A stretch of 57,658 bases of DNA from Halobacterium bonnevillei (GCF_009831555.1 NZ_WUUU01000004.1:1-57658); one strand, 5' to 3'. Counted from the first letter of the stretch, positions 8,092 through 17,450 are shown. Numbers and translations are program-made. The notes: generated by a model not told the origin, from the sequence alone.

Positions 8092-9244
8092 TTACAGGCC
8101 CATCGCTTCGGCGGCGACCGTCGTCTTCTGAATCTCCGTCGTCCCGCCGATGATGCTCAGTATCTTCGCGTCGCGGTAGTACCGCTCCAGGGGCAGGTCC
8201 GTGCGGTACCCCTTGCCGCCGTGGACCTGCATCGCGTTCCGGGTGACGAACTCCGCGGCGTCGCTGGCGACGTACTTCGCCTTGCTCGATTTCCGTGTGT
8301 CGCCCTCCCCGTCGGCGATTGCCGTCGCGGAGTCGTACACGAGGTGGCGCGCGCTGTCCAACTGGGCGTCCATCTCCGCGACCAGGACCTGCACGGCCTG
8401 GTATTCGCCGACCGGCTGGCCGCCCTGCTCGCGGTCGCCCGCGTACGCGATCGCGTCCTCGAAGGCTGCGGTGGCGATGCCGGTACCGATGGCGCCGAGT
8501 CCAGTGCGAGCCATGTCGATGGTCCCCATCGCGATGCGGAACCCGCTGCCGACGTCGCCGAGCAGCGCCGACTCGTCGACGAACACGTCGTCGAACGACG
8601 AGTCGCCGGTCACGTGGCCGCGCATTCCCATGAACTCCGAGCGGTCGAACGCGAAGCCGTCGCGGTCGTCGACTGACGGCGCGAGGAACACGCTCACGCC
8701 GTGTCCCTCGTCTGGTCGGGGGCGCTTGCGCGCGACGACGAGTTGCACGTCCGCGACGCCGGCGTTCGTCCCGAAGGACTTCTCGCCGGTCAGCCGGTAG
8801 CCGTCGTCGGTCGCCTCGGCGACGGTCGCGAGTTCGCTCGGGAGCTCCCGCGCCGGGTTCGGTCAGCAGCATCGCGCCGACCTGGTCGCCGCGCGCCATC
8901 GGCTCGAGGTAGGTCTCCTTCTGTTCGTCGGTGCCGTAGGTGGCGATCGGGAGCGCGGCGAACGTGTGGCCCTGTATCGTTTCGGCGACCGCGCCGGACG
9001 CGGCCGCGATCTGTTCGACGGCGAGACAGTACGAGACGAAGTCCGACCCCTCGCCGCCGTACGCCTCCGGCAGCAGGATGCCGAGCAGCCCCCAGTCCCC
9101 GGCGTCCGCGATGACGTCGCGGGGGAACTCGTCGTCTCGCTCGATGCGTTCGGCAGCGGGTTCGACCACGTCCGCGGCGAACTCCGCGGCCCGGTCCCGG
9201 AACGCCCGGTGTTCGTCAGTGAGTGCACTCTCGATGAGTCCCAT
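8092..9244 (-). CDS. Acyl-CoA dehydrogenase (frameshifted in this sequence near 8845)
   Basis: A FAD-dependent acyl-CoA dehydrogenase of ~383 residues. The N-terminal helical domain starts MGLIESALTDEHRAFRDRAA and reads well to LLTEPGAG. The frame then becomes Arg-rich noise, while the neighbouring frame supplies the middle and C-terminal domains (GEKSFGTNAGVADVQLV, FMGMRGHVTGDSSFDDV, MQVHGGKGYRTDLPLERYYRDAK). The span is one base longer than a multiple of three, and dropping one G near 8843-8845 repairs it. The YRDAK..IGGTTEIQ ending is typical of the family. Enzymes of this type oxidise acyl-CoA esters and pass electrons to ETF. It probably shares an operon with the MBL gene upstream (gap 116 bases). 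The substrate is unknown; the neighbourhood suggests an aryl- or short-chain acyl-CoA. Confidence 0.85.
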
Positions 9245-9360
9245 ACCCCCTAGACGCGGACGACGGCCTAAGTATTCACAGGGGACTCGTCAGCATTGCC
9301 GCAGGTCGGTCGGCCGGGGCGGGCTTGCCGGCCGGATCGGAAGCCGACCGGGAGGAGCCG

Positions 9361-10305
9361 TCAGTCGGTCTCCGCTGCGGTAGATTCCGGTGGGTCACGG
9401 GACTCGTACCGAACTGGGTTCTCGTCGACCCGCACGACGGTACCGGACGCTGCCATGTCGGCGAGGTGGGCCGCGGCTTCGCCCGCCCCGAATTTCACGT
9501 GGATGCCTCGCATCTGGCCGAACAACTCGACGGCGACGTCCCAGGGGGTCGGCTGGTCCAGCGCTTCCACCTGCTCGCGGACGCGTCGGCGCCGCTCTCG
9601 GTGATGCTCCCGAATTGCCTCGAACCGCTCCGGGACCGCCAGGGACGTCCCGTGTCCGGGGTGTAGTTCGCCGTCGTGGCGTTCGAGCAGGTCGAGGGAC
9701 CCCAGGAAGGACGAGAGCGGATTCTCGGCGCGGGTGTCGCTGCCGCCGACGTTCGGCGTGTACGTCGGCAACACGGTGTCCCCGACGAAGACGTGGTCCT
9801 CGAACGAGAGCGCGATGTGGCCCTCGGTGTGGCCCGGCGTGTGGAGCACGGTGCCGCCCGCGACGACATCGCCGCCGGCGTGGGCCTCGACGGGCGTCTC
9901 GCTGGGGAGCGGGGAGGGCGTATCCGAGTCGCTGACCTCCGCTACTCGGGCCGCTGGGACACCCCAGGATTCCAGCGTCGCCTGGTCGCGGGCCCGCCGC
10001 TGTTCGTGGGTGGCCTCGTACGTGGCGACGAACGGCGCGTCGCGTTCGTGCATGTGGATCGTCGCGTCGCTGGCCGAAGCGAGTCGCGGTGCGAGACCGC
10101 AGTGGTCGACGTGCCAGTGCGTGACGACGACGTGTTCGACGGACTCGAGGGGGAGAGTAGTCCGCTGCAGACCCGCCAGCAGGTCGTCCCATGCGTCGTC
10201 CCCCGGTGGGCCGGGGTCGACGACGAGGCCGCGCTCGGGGACGACGTAGGCGCTGTTGGTTCCCTCCGGACTGCCCGTGCCGACGGCCACGCGTTCGACG
10301 TTCAT
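9361..10305 (-). CDS. Metallo-beta-lactamase-fold hydrolase with C-terminal winged helix (paralogue B)
   Basis: A 314-residue MBL-fold enzyme with HWHVDH at residues 63-68, the HTPGHTEGH strand, VGDTVLPTYTPNVGG and LHPGHG. The C-terminal ~85 residues form a winged-helix-like extension (PTPWDVAVELFGQMRGIHVKFGAGEAAAHL), clearly the same as in the 7057-8049 protein. I start at MNVERVAVG (10305), which gives the same distance to the metal motif as in paralogue A; an ATG 45 bases upstream is also in frame. It lies between the ligase and the dehydrogenase genes, all on the minus strand. A thioesterase role is an inference. Confidence 0.85.
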   Translation of the reverse strand: MNVERVAVGTGSPEGTNSAYVVPERGLVVDPGPPGDDAWDDLLAGLQRTTLPLESVEHVVVTHWHVDHCGLAPRLASASDATIHMHERDAPFVATYEATHEQRRARDQATLESWGVPAARVAEVSDSDTPSPLPSETPVEAHAGGDVVAGGTVLHTPGHTEGHIALSFEDHVFVGDTVLPTYTPNVGGSDTRAENPLSSFLGSLDLLERHDGELHPGHGTSLAVPERFEAIREHHRERRRRVREQVEALDQPTPWDVAVELFGQMRGIHVKFGAGEAAAHLADMAASGTVVRVDENPVRYESRDPPESTAAETD

Positions 10306-10351
10306 CGCTCGCCTGTCGTCCGGGAAGCGTGGGTCACTCTGGGCTCGCAAA

Positions 10352-10403
10352 CGGCGTCTGTCCCCGTGTTGGGTGTGGAGTCGGCGTCTGTCTCTGTGCT
10401 GGA
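10352..10403. repeat. Imperfect 22-bp direct repeat, two copies, 30-bp period
   Basis: CGGCGTCTGTC occurs at 10352-10362 and again at 10382-10392. The identity extends imperfectly for about 22 bases in each copy. It lies in the 168-base gap between the ligase and MBL paralogue B, where a promoter or operator for the MBL gene would be expected. Confidence 0.4.
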
Positions 10404-10473
10404 ATTCGTGTACATTGGTGTCGTGTGGGGGTTCCGGAACGTACCAAATTCGTGGTGTGGCGACGCCCCACGC

Positions 10474-12123
10474 TCAGTTCGCCTGGTGTTCCCGCTCGCG
10501 TTCCCGGAGTTTCACGCGCTGGATCTTGCCCGTCTCCGTCCGCGGCAGTTCGTCGACGAACTCGACCGCTCGCGGGTACTTGTACGGCGCGAGCGTGTTC
10601 TTGACGTGGTTCTGGATGTCCGTTTCGAGGCTCTCGCCGGTCACCACGCCCTCCGGGGTGACGACGAACGCTTTCACGATCTGGCCGCGCGTCTCGTCGG
10701 GCGCCCCGATGACCGCGACCTCCGTGACTTCCTCAAGTTCCTGGATCACGTTCTCGACCTCCGGCCCCGGGATGTTGTAGCCCGAGGAGATGATGAGGTC
10801 GTCGCGGCGGGACTTGTACTCGAAGCGGCCGTTCGGTTTGTGCACGAAGATGTCGCCCGGATAGCTCCAGCCGTCGACGACGGCGTCGTTCTGTTTCTCC
10901 GGGCGGCCCCAGTAGCTGATGCCGGTGGGACCGCGGACGGCGAGCAGTCCGGCTTCGCCGCGGTCGACCTCCTCGTTCGTCTCCGGGTCGACGACCTTGC
11001 ACTCGTAGCCCGGGACCGCGAACCCTGTCGCTGACGGGTCGACGTCGTCGTGGTGACGGTGGCTGACGAAGATGTGCAGCATCTCCGTGGTCCCGATGCC
11101 GTCGAGGATCGTCATGCCGTAGTCGTCCTGGAAGGCCTCGAACGTGCTCGGCGAGAGCGGTTCGCCCGCGCTCATGCCCAGCCGCAGCGAGGACAGGTCG
11201 TACTCGCTGGGGGCGTCCGGGTGTTCGGACAGCATCTGGTTGAACGCGGTCGGGATGCTGCAGAGGATCGTGATGCCGTGGTCGTCCACCGCGTCGAGCA
11301 GGTCGCCGGGCGTCGCGTCCTCGACGAGACTCGTCGTCGCGCCGAATCGCAGCGGGAAGGTGACGAGGTCGCCGTAGCCGTACGCGAACGGCAACGGCGG
11401 ATTCCCGCCGAAGACGTCCTCGCGGTCGGGCTCCAGGCAGTATCGGGCGTACGTGTCCGCCGTCGACAGGAGCTGCCGGTGCGTGTGGACCGCGCCCTTC
11501 GGCCGGCCCGTCGTGCCGCTCGTGTACAGCATCAACGCGAGGTCGTCCCGCTCGGTGTCGTAGGCCTCGAGGTCCGGGTCGCCGGCTTCCAGCATGTCGT
11601 CGAACCGGAGGTGGTCGTGGTCGACGTCGGCGCCTCGTTCCGCGACGATCACGGTTTCGAGGGTGTCGAGTTCGGGCATCGCTTCTTCGAGTTCGTCCAG
11701 GAGGTCGTCGTAGACCACGGCGTGCGTCGCGCCCGCGTCGTTCACGATGTACTCCAGTTCCTTCGCGCGGAGAAGTTTCATCGACGGGAGCGCGACCCCG
11801 CCGAGTTTCTGGACGGCGAGGCAGGCGACGATGGCTTCGGGTCGGTTCGGGAACCGAACCAGCACGCGGTGGCCCGGTTCGACGCCGCGGTCCCGGAGTG
11901 CGTTTGCGAATCGATTCACCCGCTCCTGAAGGTCCGCGTACGTGATCTCCTCGCCCTCGAACCGGATGGCCGGGTCGTCGCCGTGGCCGTCCTCGACGTG
12001 GGTGTCGACCAGCTCGGTGGCGACGTTCAGTGACTTCTCGTAGTGGACTTCCGGGACCGCGTGGAGGAGTTCGGGCGCGGACTCCGCATCCGGGAGCTTG
12101 TTACTCGGGACGTGCTCTTGCAT
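10474..12123 (-). CDS. Benzoate-CoA ligase-family AMP-forming acyl-CoA synthetase
   Basis: A 549-residue adenylate-forming enzyme. The P-loop motif YTSGTTGRPKGAVHTH is at 200-215, the GIGTTEMLHIFVSHR segment is characteristic of the benzoate/hydroxybenzoate/aminobenzoate-CoA ligase branch, and the C-terminal catalytic Lys lies in PRTETGKIQRVKL. It converts an aromatic (or related) acid, ATP and CoA to aryl-CoA, AMP and PPi. I chose MQEHVPSNK at 12123 because a TATA box lies about 30 bases upstream; longer in-frame starts have no homologous character. It is divergent from the paaK unit across a 264-base intergenic region. The exact acid cannot be read from the sequence. Confidence 0.88.
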   Translation of the reverse strand: MQEHVPSNKLPDAESAPELLHAVPEVHYEKSLNVATELVDTHVEDGHGDDPAIRFEGEEITYADLQERVNRFANALRDRGVEPGHRVLVRFPNRPEAIVACLAVQKLGGVALPSMKLLRAKELEYIVNDAGATHAVVYDDLLDELEEAMPELDTLETVIVAERGADVDHDHLRFDDMLEAGDPDLEAYDTERDDLALMLYTSGTTGRPKGAVHTHRQLLSTADTYARYCLEPDREDVFGGNPPLPFAYGYGDLVTFPLRFGATTSLVEDATPGDLLDAVDDHGITILCSIPTAFNQMLSEHPDAPSEYDLSSLRLGMSAGEPLSPSTFEAFQDDYGMTILDGIGTTEMLHIFVSHRHHDDVDPSATGFAVPGYECKVVDPETNEEVDRGEAGLLAVRGPTGISYWGRPEKQNDAVVDGWSYPGDIFVHKPNGRFEYKSRRDDLIISSGYNIPGPEVENVIQELEEVTEVAVIGAPDETRGQIVKAFVVTPEGVVTGESLETDIQNHVKNTLAPYKYPRAVEFVDELPRTETGKIQRVKLREREREHQAN

Positions 12124-12148
12124 AACATTCCCCAATGCGGCCTTTCCG

Positions 12149-12158
12149 GATATAGAAG
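12149..12158 (-). promoter_or_regulatory. TATA box of the benzoate-CoA-ligase-type gene
   Basis: The minus strand reads CTTCTATATCC, about 30 bases before the ATG at 12123. Confidence 0.45.
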
Positions 12159-12345
12159 TTCCTACTGACACACAATCTAGTGCCGTTGGTCGAGCCAGGC
12201 TCCGCATACCTAGCGAAACCGGCATTTCGACGTCTCTCTAGCGGTTTCTGTGCGACGGGGCGAGCGTGTCAGTGACGGGTCTCCCCCGCCACGGCGCGCT
12301 GTTTCACGATTTCTAACATGATGGTTGGCGAAACAATACAGTGGC

Positions 12346-12351
12346 TATAAA
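12346..12351 (+). promoter_or_regulatory. TATA box of the small-ORF/paaK operon
   Basis: TATAAA lies about 40 bases before the ATG at 12388, which leaves a short leader. An inverted GGTAC/GTACC pair sits just downstream (12356-12376) and could be an operator. Confidence 0.5.
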
Positions 12352-12387
12352 GTTTGGTACTGCGTTACTCGGTACCGACTGACAGCC

Positions 12388-12585
12388 ATGGACGAACAAG
12401 AAGTCGTCGAGAAGACGAACGAAGTGCGTGAACTGCTCGCGGAACTCCGCGACGAGTGCGACATCCCCTCGATCGCACACTCCGCCCACCAGGCCGACGT
12501 GTACTGCCACGGTATCCTGTGGGAACTCGGCGCGGAGGACGCGACGACACCGGAACTGTCCCCCGACCCCCACGGGGAGGAGTAA
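12388..12585 (+). CDS. Small acidic helical protein encoded immediately upstream of paaK
   Basis: A 65-residue protein, MDEQEVVEKTNEVRELLAEL onward, with a predicted N-terminal amphipathic helix and a centre containing one Cys and four His (IAHSAHQADVYCHGILWEL). It ends three bases before paaK and has its own TATA box, so it is the first gene of that operon. I do not recognise a family. A role as a partner or stability factor for the ligase is only a positional guess. The in-frame ATG at 12325 lies upstream of the TATA box and is rejected as a start. Confidence 0.65.
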   Translation: MDEQEVVEKTNEVRELLAELRDECDIPSIAHSAHQADVYCHGILWELGAEDATTPELSPDPHGEE

Positions 12586-12588
12586 CCG

Positions 12589-13974
12589 ATGCGCGACACC
12601 CATCGGCCGCTGTACAACGAGCGGGCCCGCAAGAGCAAGCACTGGAACGAGTACATGGAGACGATGCCGCGGGCGGAACTCGACGCGTTGCACCTCCGGC
12701 GCATCAAGCGGAACGTCGAGTACGCATACGAGAACATCCCGTTCTACCGCGACCTGTTCGACTCCGCGAACGTGAAGCCGTCGGACATCCAGTCACTGGA
12801 GGACTTCAACACGAAGGTCCCGATTCTCGACAAGCCGGACTTCATGGAACTCCAGGAAGAAAGCGAGAACTCCCCGTTCGCCGGGCGGGACCCCGCCGGC
12901 TCCGAACACCACCTCTACCGGTTCCAGACCAGCGGCACGACCGGCACCCCGCTCCAGGAGGCGATGTCGTTCCCCCTGACGATGAAGATGGGCGAGTGCT
13001 GGACCTACGGGTTCTGGAACTGCGGGATGCGGCCCGACGACCGGTTCTACTTCGCGTTCCCGTTCGGCACCTTCGCCGGCTTCTGGAGCGCGTACTGGGG
13101 CGTCAGGCGTCTCGGTGGGGTGGTCCGGAGCGGCGCCGGCCTGTCGACCGAGGAACGAATCAACGATATCGTGGACTTCGATCCGGACGTCGTCGTGATG
13201 ACGCCGACGTACGCGACTCACATGCTCGAGCGAGCGGAGGAGATGGGCGTGGACCTCTCGGACACGAGCGTCCGGTTCACGGCGCACGCGGGGGAGAAGG
13301 GCCCGCACGTCGAGTCCATCCGGAACCGGATTTCCGAGGGCTGGGGCGCGGATGTCTTCGACCTCTACGGGCAGTCCGAATCGCCGTTCCTCGGCCCGAC
13401 GATGGACACGGACTCGGGCGGCGTCCACCCCTGTGAGCCGTACTTCTACTCGACGGTCATCGACCCCGACACGGAGGAGGTCCTCGAGGAGAACGGGCAG
13501 CGCGGCGAACACGTGATTACGACGCACATCCCCGGGGCGCCGGGGCTCACGCTCCGGTACCGCACCCACGACATCGTCGAGGTGTACGAGGACCCCTCGG
13601 AGGTGTTCGACACGGACATCACCTGGAAGTTCTTCAAGGGCGGCGTGCTGGACCGAACGGACAACATGCTCTCCGTGCGGGGGACGAACGTCTACCCGCG
13701 TGCGCTCGAAGAAATCGTGACCGGCGTGCCCGACACGTCGAACCACTACGAGATTCACGTCAGCCGCGAGCGCGGCAACGACCAGGTGGAGATCCGCATC
13801 GAGGCGGACCCGTCCGTCGACCAGTCGGCGTACGGTGACCTCGCGGGACAGATCCAGCAGGAGGTCAGGGACGCCGTCGGTGTGACGGTGGCGGTGAACG
13901 TGCTCGAACCGTCGGAACTGCCGCGGTACGAACTCAAAGCCCGGCGCTTCTACGACCACCGGGAAACCGGGTAA
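12589..13974 (+). CDS. paaK: Phenylacetate-CoA ligase
   Basis: A 461-residue PaaK-type adenylating enzyme, shorter than ordinary AMP ligases. Visible features are the N-terminal RNVEYAYENIPFYRDLFD segment typical of PaaK, the ATP-binding TSGTTGT loop at 114-120, DLYGQSESPFLGP in the middle and the C-terminal lid with GGVLDRTDNMLSVRGTNVYP, a PaaK signature. It activates phenylacetate (or a related aryl acetate) to its CoA ester, the entry step of the aerobic hybrid pathway. The phenylacetyl-CoA epoxidase genes 8 kb away support this. It is three bases behind the small ORF. Phenylacetate itself is inferred; the paralogous family also contains other aryl-CoA ligases. Confidence 0.85.
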   Translation: MRDTHRPLYNERARKSKHWNEYMETMPRAELDALHLRRIKRNVEYAYENIPFYRDLFDSANVKPSDIQSLEDFNTKVPILDKPDFMELQEESENSPFAGRDPAGSEHHLYRFQTSGTTGTPLQEAMSFPLTMKMGECWTYGFWNCGMRPDDRFYFAFPFGTFAGFWSAYWGVRRLGGVVRSGAGLSTEERINDIVDFDPDVVVMTPTYATHMLERAEEMGVDLSDTSVRFTAHAGEKGPHVESIRNRISEGWGADVFDLYGQSESPFLGPTMDTDSGGVHPCEPYFYSTVIDPDTEEVLEENGQRGEHVITTHIPGAPGLTLRYRTHDIVEVYEDPSEVFDTDITWKFFKGGVLDRTDNMLSVRGTNVYPRALEEIVTGVPDTSNHYEIHVSRERGNDQVEIRIEADPSVDQSAYGDLAGQIQQEVRDAVGVTVAVNVLEPSELPRYELKARRFYDHRETG

Positions 13975-14105
13975 TCGGTCCGAGCACGTGCCCGGACCAG
14001 TCACGTCCGTTACAAATCACTGCCGCGAATCAATTGTTCCTCTGCGCCGTGCCGTAAATTGAGCGCGCAAATACGTACGCTAGATTGGAGGGGTGGCACC
14101 AACAG

Positions 14106-14130
14106 GTATAAATAAACTTAGTATAATTAT
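14106..14130 (+). promoter_or_regulatory. AT-rich core promoter of livK
   Basis: A very AT-rich block (TATAAATAAAC, then GTATAATTAT) ends 16 bases before the livK ATG. The first box (about 14107-14114) is placed correctly for a start with a ~10-base leader. Confidence 0.55.
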
Positions 14131-14145
14131 GCACCGTGCCAACAC

Positions 14146-15330
14146 ATGCACAGGCGCTCATTCCTTAAAGCTAGCGGCAGTGGCGCAGCACTCGGCCTCC
14201 TGGCCGGCTGTATCGGCGGCGACGACGGCTCGTCGGGACCGATAACGATTGCTGCACTCGAACCGATCTCCGGACCGTTCTCTGCGTGGGGGCAGGTTCA
14301 CCGAGCGGGGCTCAGGTTCGCGCTCGACGAGGTCAACGAGGACGGCGGCGTCCTCGACCGCGACCTCGAACTCGACGTGACCGACACCGGCGCCGATCCC
14401 GGAGAGGCCGACTCCGCGTTCCGCCGGTCGGTCGAACAGGAGAACGCGGTCGTCACGACCGGCGCCGTCTCCTCCGACGTCGGCATCCGGGTCGGCCAGA
14501 CGGCCGAAGAACTGGAAGTCCCACACTTCCTGCACATGTCCGGGGCGGACGAGGTCATCTCAGAATCCACCAGGCACGTGTTCCGCGTCGGACTCCTCCC
14601 CGCGTCCTCGTACATCCGAGCGCAGGCGAGCGCGTTCGAAGCGGCCGACTACTCGCAGGTCGGCGCCATCGTCGGCGACTACGCGTGGGGCCAGTCCGCC
14701 CGCAGCGCGATCAACGAATTCTTCGACGCCGACGTCAACGTCGAGGTCGCGCCAGTGGGCGCGGACGACTTCAAGTCCTACATCCGCCAGATGCCCGACG
14801 ACCTGGAGATGATGATCGCCAGCGGTCATCCGCCGGGGTCGGCGACCATCGCGAACCAGCTGTTCGAACTGGACTACGCCCCGGACGTCGTCACCGGCGC
14901 GAGCACGCCGCCGCAGTTGCTGTCCAACGTGCTGAGCGACGACGCGCTCAACGCGTACACTCACGTGCACCAGTCGGACCCGTACACGGATGCGTTCGCC
15001 GAGACAGCGAGCGCGTTCGCCGACTCGGAGGGCGCACAGTTCAACACGCACACCGCGTACGGCTACATGACTGGGAAGCTCATCGCGGCGGCCATCGAAG
15101 AGGCCGGCGAGGCGGACCCGACGTCTCTGGCCGACACGGTGCGGGACATGGAGTTCGACACGCTGTCCGCCGCGCCGCTGCAGTACTCCGAGACCGGGGA
15201 ACTCGACAACGCCGTCGTCGCGTACAGTAACCTGGTGAAGGAGTCGCCGTCGTACTACTCCGACGGCAACTACAGCTACGAGGAGCTCTTCCGGTCCGAC
15301 CCGGTGCCGGCCCGCCAGCCAGGCGAGTAA
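14146..15330 (+). CDS. livK: Branched-chain-amino-acid-type ABC transporter substrate-binding lipoprotein
   Basis: A 394-residue periplasmic-binding-protein type I receptor. It carries a twin-arginine signal (RRSFLK at 3-8) and a lipobox LLAGC, so it is exported folded and anchored outside the membrane by its Cys. The mature part reads as a Leu/Ile/Val-binding fold: ITIAALEPISGPFSAWGQ, then GLRFALDEVNEDGGVLDRDLEL. Relatives also bind aromatic acids, amides or urea, and the surrounding aromatic-acid genes make such a ligand plausible. It is followed by the two permease genes with their own TATA-like box in between. Confidence 0.88.
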   Translation: MHRRSFLKASGSGAALGLLAGCIGGDDGSSGPITIAALEPISGPFSAWGQVHRAGLRFALDEVNEDGGVLDRDLELDVTDTGADPGEADSAFRRSVEQENAVVTTGAVSSDVGIRVGQTAEELEVPHFLHMSGADEVISESTRHVFRVGLLPASSYIRAQASAFEAADYSQVGAIVGDYAWGQSARSAINEFFDADVNVEVAPVGADDFKSYIRQMPDDLEMMIASGHPPGSATIANQLFELDYAPDVVTGASTPPQLLSNVLSDDALNAYTHVHQSDPYTDAFAETASAFADSEGAQFNTHTAYGYMTGKLIAAAIEEAGEADPTSLADTVRDMEFDTLSAAPLQYSETGELDNAVVAYSNLVKESPSYYSDGNYSYEELFRSDPVPARQPGE

Positions 15331-15409
15331 CGAACCCCGGAGAGCCGTTCACTGAATTTCCACTCAGACGCTCATCAGTTCGACCACAGTTCGACGCGAT
15401 GACCCAAAA

Positions 15410-15417
15410 CATATACA
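15410..15417 (+). promoter_or_regulatory. TATA-like box before livH
   Basis: CATATACA lies about 35 bases before the livH ATG, in the 117-base gap after livK. It suggests that livHM can be transcribed separately. Confidence 0.4.
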
Positions 15418-15447
15418 ACTCCTGGCACGCATCGTCGGTACAAGCTT

Positions 15448-16308
15448 ATGGTTGCCATTGACACGCTAATCGCAGTCGCGGTGGACGGCTTGGCGTTCGG
15501 CGTCTTCCTCGCCCTGCTCGGCGTCGGGATCACACTCGTGTACGGGCTCGGAGACGTCCTCAACCTCGCGATCGGGGCGTTCTCCGTGCTCGCGGTCATC
15601 TTCACGACCGCGCTGATCGAGCAAGGATTCGGCCTGGTAGTGGCGATGGTCGCCGGCTTGCTCGGCGTCGCCCTGCTCGGGCTGGCCGTCGACAGGACAC
15701 TGCTCTCGCTGGTCTACCGCTCCGAGGGCGAGGAACGAATCCTCCTCGGCATCTTCACGACGCTGGGGTTGACCATCTTCATCGACGGCACCATGACCAA
15801 CTTCTACCCCTCCCGGTACAACCTCCCGGTCGACACCGGCGTGTTCAGTCTCGGCGGCGTCGGCGTCACCGGCGGCTCGTTGGTCATCATCGCCGTCGGC
15901 CTCGTCGCCATCGGCGTCGTGTTCGCGTTCCTGCGCGGGACGTTCATCGGGAAGGCGACGCGGACAGTCTTCCAGGACGAGCGCGGCGCGAGACTGGTCG
16001 GCGTGAACCCCCGCGGCATCCGGACGCTCATCTTCGTGCTGTCCGTCACCGTCGCGGGGCTGGCCGGCCTCGTGTTCGCAATCGGGTCGAACGTCTCCGT
16101 GGCATCGGGCTTCGAGTTCACGGTGCTGGCGCTCATCGTCTCCATCGTCGGCGGCGTGCGTAGTCTGACTGGTGCGGTCGCCGCGGGCGTCTTCCTCGGC
16201 GTCGTCAACGAGTTCGCGAACTTCTTCGTCGGGTCGTACGTCGCGACCATCATCCTGTTCGGGACCGCAATCGTTGTCCTCGTCGCGAAACCCGAGGTGA
16301 TCTCATGA
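15448..16308 (+). CDS. livH: Branched-chain-amino-acid-type ABC transporter permease LivH
   Basis: A 286-residue integral membrane protein with about eight hydrophobic segments. It opens with VAVDGLAFGVFLALLGVGIT and carries the LivH-like GDVLNLAIGAFSVLA segment; the conserved coupling region AFPMG-type helix is replaced by FQDERGARLVGVNPRGIRTLIF. It forms half of the channel through which the LivK ligand is imported. Its stop overlaps the livM start (ATGA), so the two are translationally coupled. Confidence 0.88.
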   Translation: MVAIDTLIAVAVDGLAFGVFLALLGVGITLVYGLGDVLNLAIGAFSVLAVIFTTALIEQGFGLVVAMVAGLLGVALLGLAVDRTLLSLVYRSEGEERILLGIFTTLGLTIFIDGTMTNFYPSRYNLPVDTGVFSLGGVGVTGGSLVIIAVGLVAIGVVFAFLRGTFIGKATRTVFQDERGARLVGVNPRGIRTLIFVLSVTVAGLAGLVFAIGSNVSVASGFEFTVLALIVSIVGGVRSLTGAVAAGVFLGVVNEFANFFVGSYVATIILFGTAIVVLVAKPEVIS

Positions 16309-17324
16309 ACTGGCTCCCGGGGAACAGCGCGCGGGACCTCACGGTCCTCGGCCTCCTGCTCGTCGTCGCCCCGTTGCCCGTTCTCGGCAGCACGTACTAC
16401 GAGGGCGTGCTGGCGCACTTCGTCATCTTCGCGATGCTCGCGGTCGCGCTCAACATCGTGTTCGGCGAGACCGACCAGCTGTTCCTGTTCATGGGCGGGC
16501 TGGCAGGCATCGGCGCGTACGGGACGGCGCTGCTCACCGACTGGCTCGGCGTGACGGCCTGGCTGACGCTGCCGGTCGCCGCACTCTTCGCGGGACTCGT
16601 CGGCCTCTCCGTGAGCTGGATTTCCGCGAAACGGAAGTTCACGGTCGTGCTAATCTCGATTCTCACCCTGAACCTCCAGTTCGTCATCTCGGAGGTGCTG
16701 GTCGGCGCTCGCGAGTACACCGGCGGGTCGACCGGGTTCTCCTACCAGTACTTCTCGATGGACGCCATCGCCGAGACCGTCGGCGTCAACGAGACGCTCG
16801 TGCTCTACTACCTGATGGTCCTGCTGTTGCTCGCGCTACTGGTCGGGTACATCGCGCTCGTCCACTCGCGGTACGGCGTCGCGTTCAACGCCATCCGGCA
16901 GGACGAACTCGCGGCCGCTTCCATCGGCGTCGACGTCGTCCACTACAAGGTGTTCGCCGGCTTCCTGAGCGCGTTCACCTTCGGCGTCATCGGGGCGTTC
17001 TACGCGCTCGAGGCGGGCTACGTGCTTCCGAGCGCGTTCTCGTTCCAGACCGTCGACGTGCTCGTGCTCATCATCCTCATCGTCGGCGGGCTCCGGACGA
17101 CGCTCGGCCCCGTCGTCGGCGCGGGCATCATCGTCGCCATCGAGGAGATGCTCGGGTCGACGTTCACGAACTGGCGGACGGCCATCTTCGGCGCGCTGCT
17201 GATCATCATCTTCCTGTACTTCCGCAGCGGCGTCATCCCCGCCGTCGATAGTCTCCGCTCCGGCCGGTTCGGCCGCCGCTTCGGAGGGGCTGAGGAAGAA
17301 CCCGAGGACGAACCCGCGGACTAG
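16305..17324 (+). CDS. livM: Branched-chain-amino-acid-type ABC transporter permease LivM
   Basis: A 339-residue membrane protein with about nine hydrophobic segments. The family region FNAIRQDELAAASIGVDVVHYKVFAGFLSAF (cytoplasmic coupling loop and next helix) is clear, as is the ending with GGLRTTLGPVVGAGIIV. The last ~25 residues are charged (RFGRRFGGAEEEPEDEPAD), which is common in haloarchaea. It overlaps livH by four bases. It converges on livF, 126 bases away. Confidence 0.88.
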   Translation: MNWLPGNSARDLTVLGLLLVVAPLPVLGSTYYEGVLAHFVIFAMLAVALNIVFGETDQLFLFMGGLAGIGAYGTALLTDWLGVTAWLTLPVAALFAGLVGLSVSWISAKRKFTVVLISILTLNLQFVISEVLVGAREYTGGSTGFSYQYFSMDAIAETVGVNETLVLYYLMVLLLLALLVGYIALVHSRYGVAFNAIRQDELAAASIGVDVVHYKVFAGFLSAFTFGVIGAFYALEAGYVLPSAFSFQTVDVLVLIILIVGGLRTTLGPVVGAGIIVAIEEMLGSTFTNWRTAIFGALLIIIFLYFRSGVIPAVDSLRSGRFGRRFGGAEEEPEDEPAD

Positions 17325-17450
17325 CCACCGGACGCCCCTCGCACCGACTTCGTTCGCTACGGCCGACGTCACGACGTTCTTCTCTGGACCCGTCTTTCGG
17401 CACGCTGTTCGTCCAGTGGACCTTGCGGAGAAGACGCAGCGACGCGGCGG

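Noticed and set aside
10306-10350. Longer N-terminus of MBL paralogue B starting at 10350
   Set aside because: The 15 added residues are absent from paralogue A, and the internal ATG at 10305 gives identical motif numbering.
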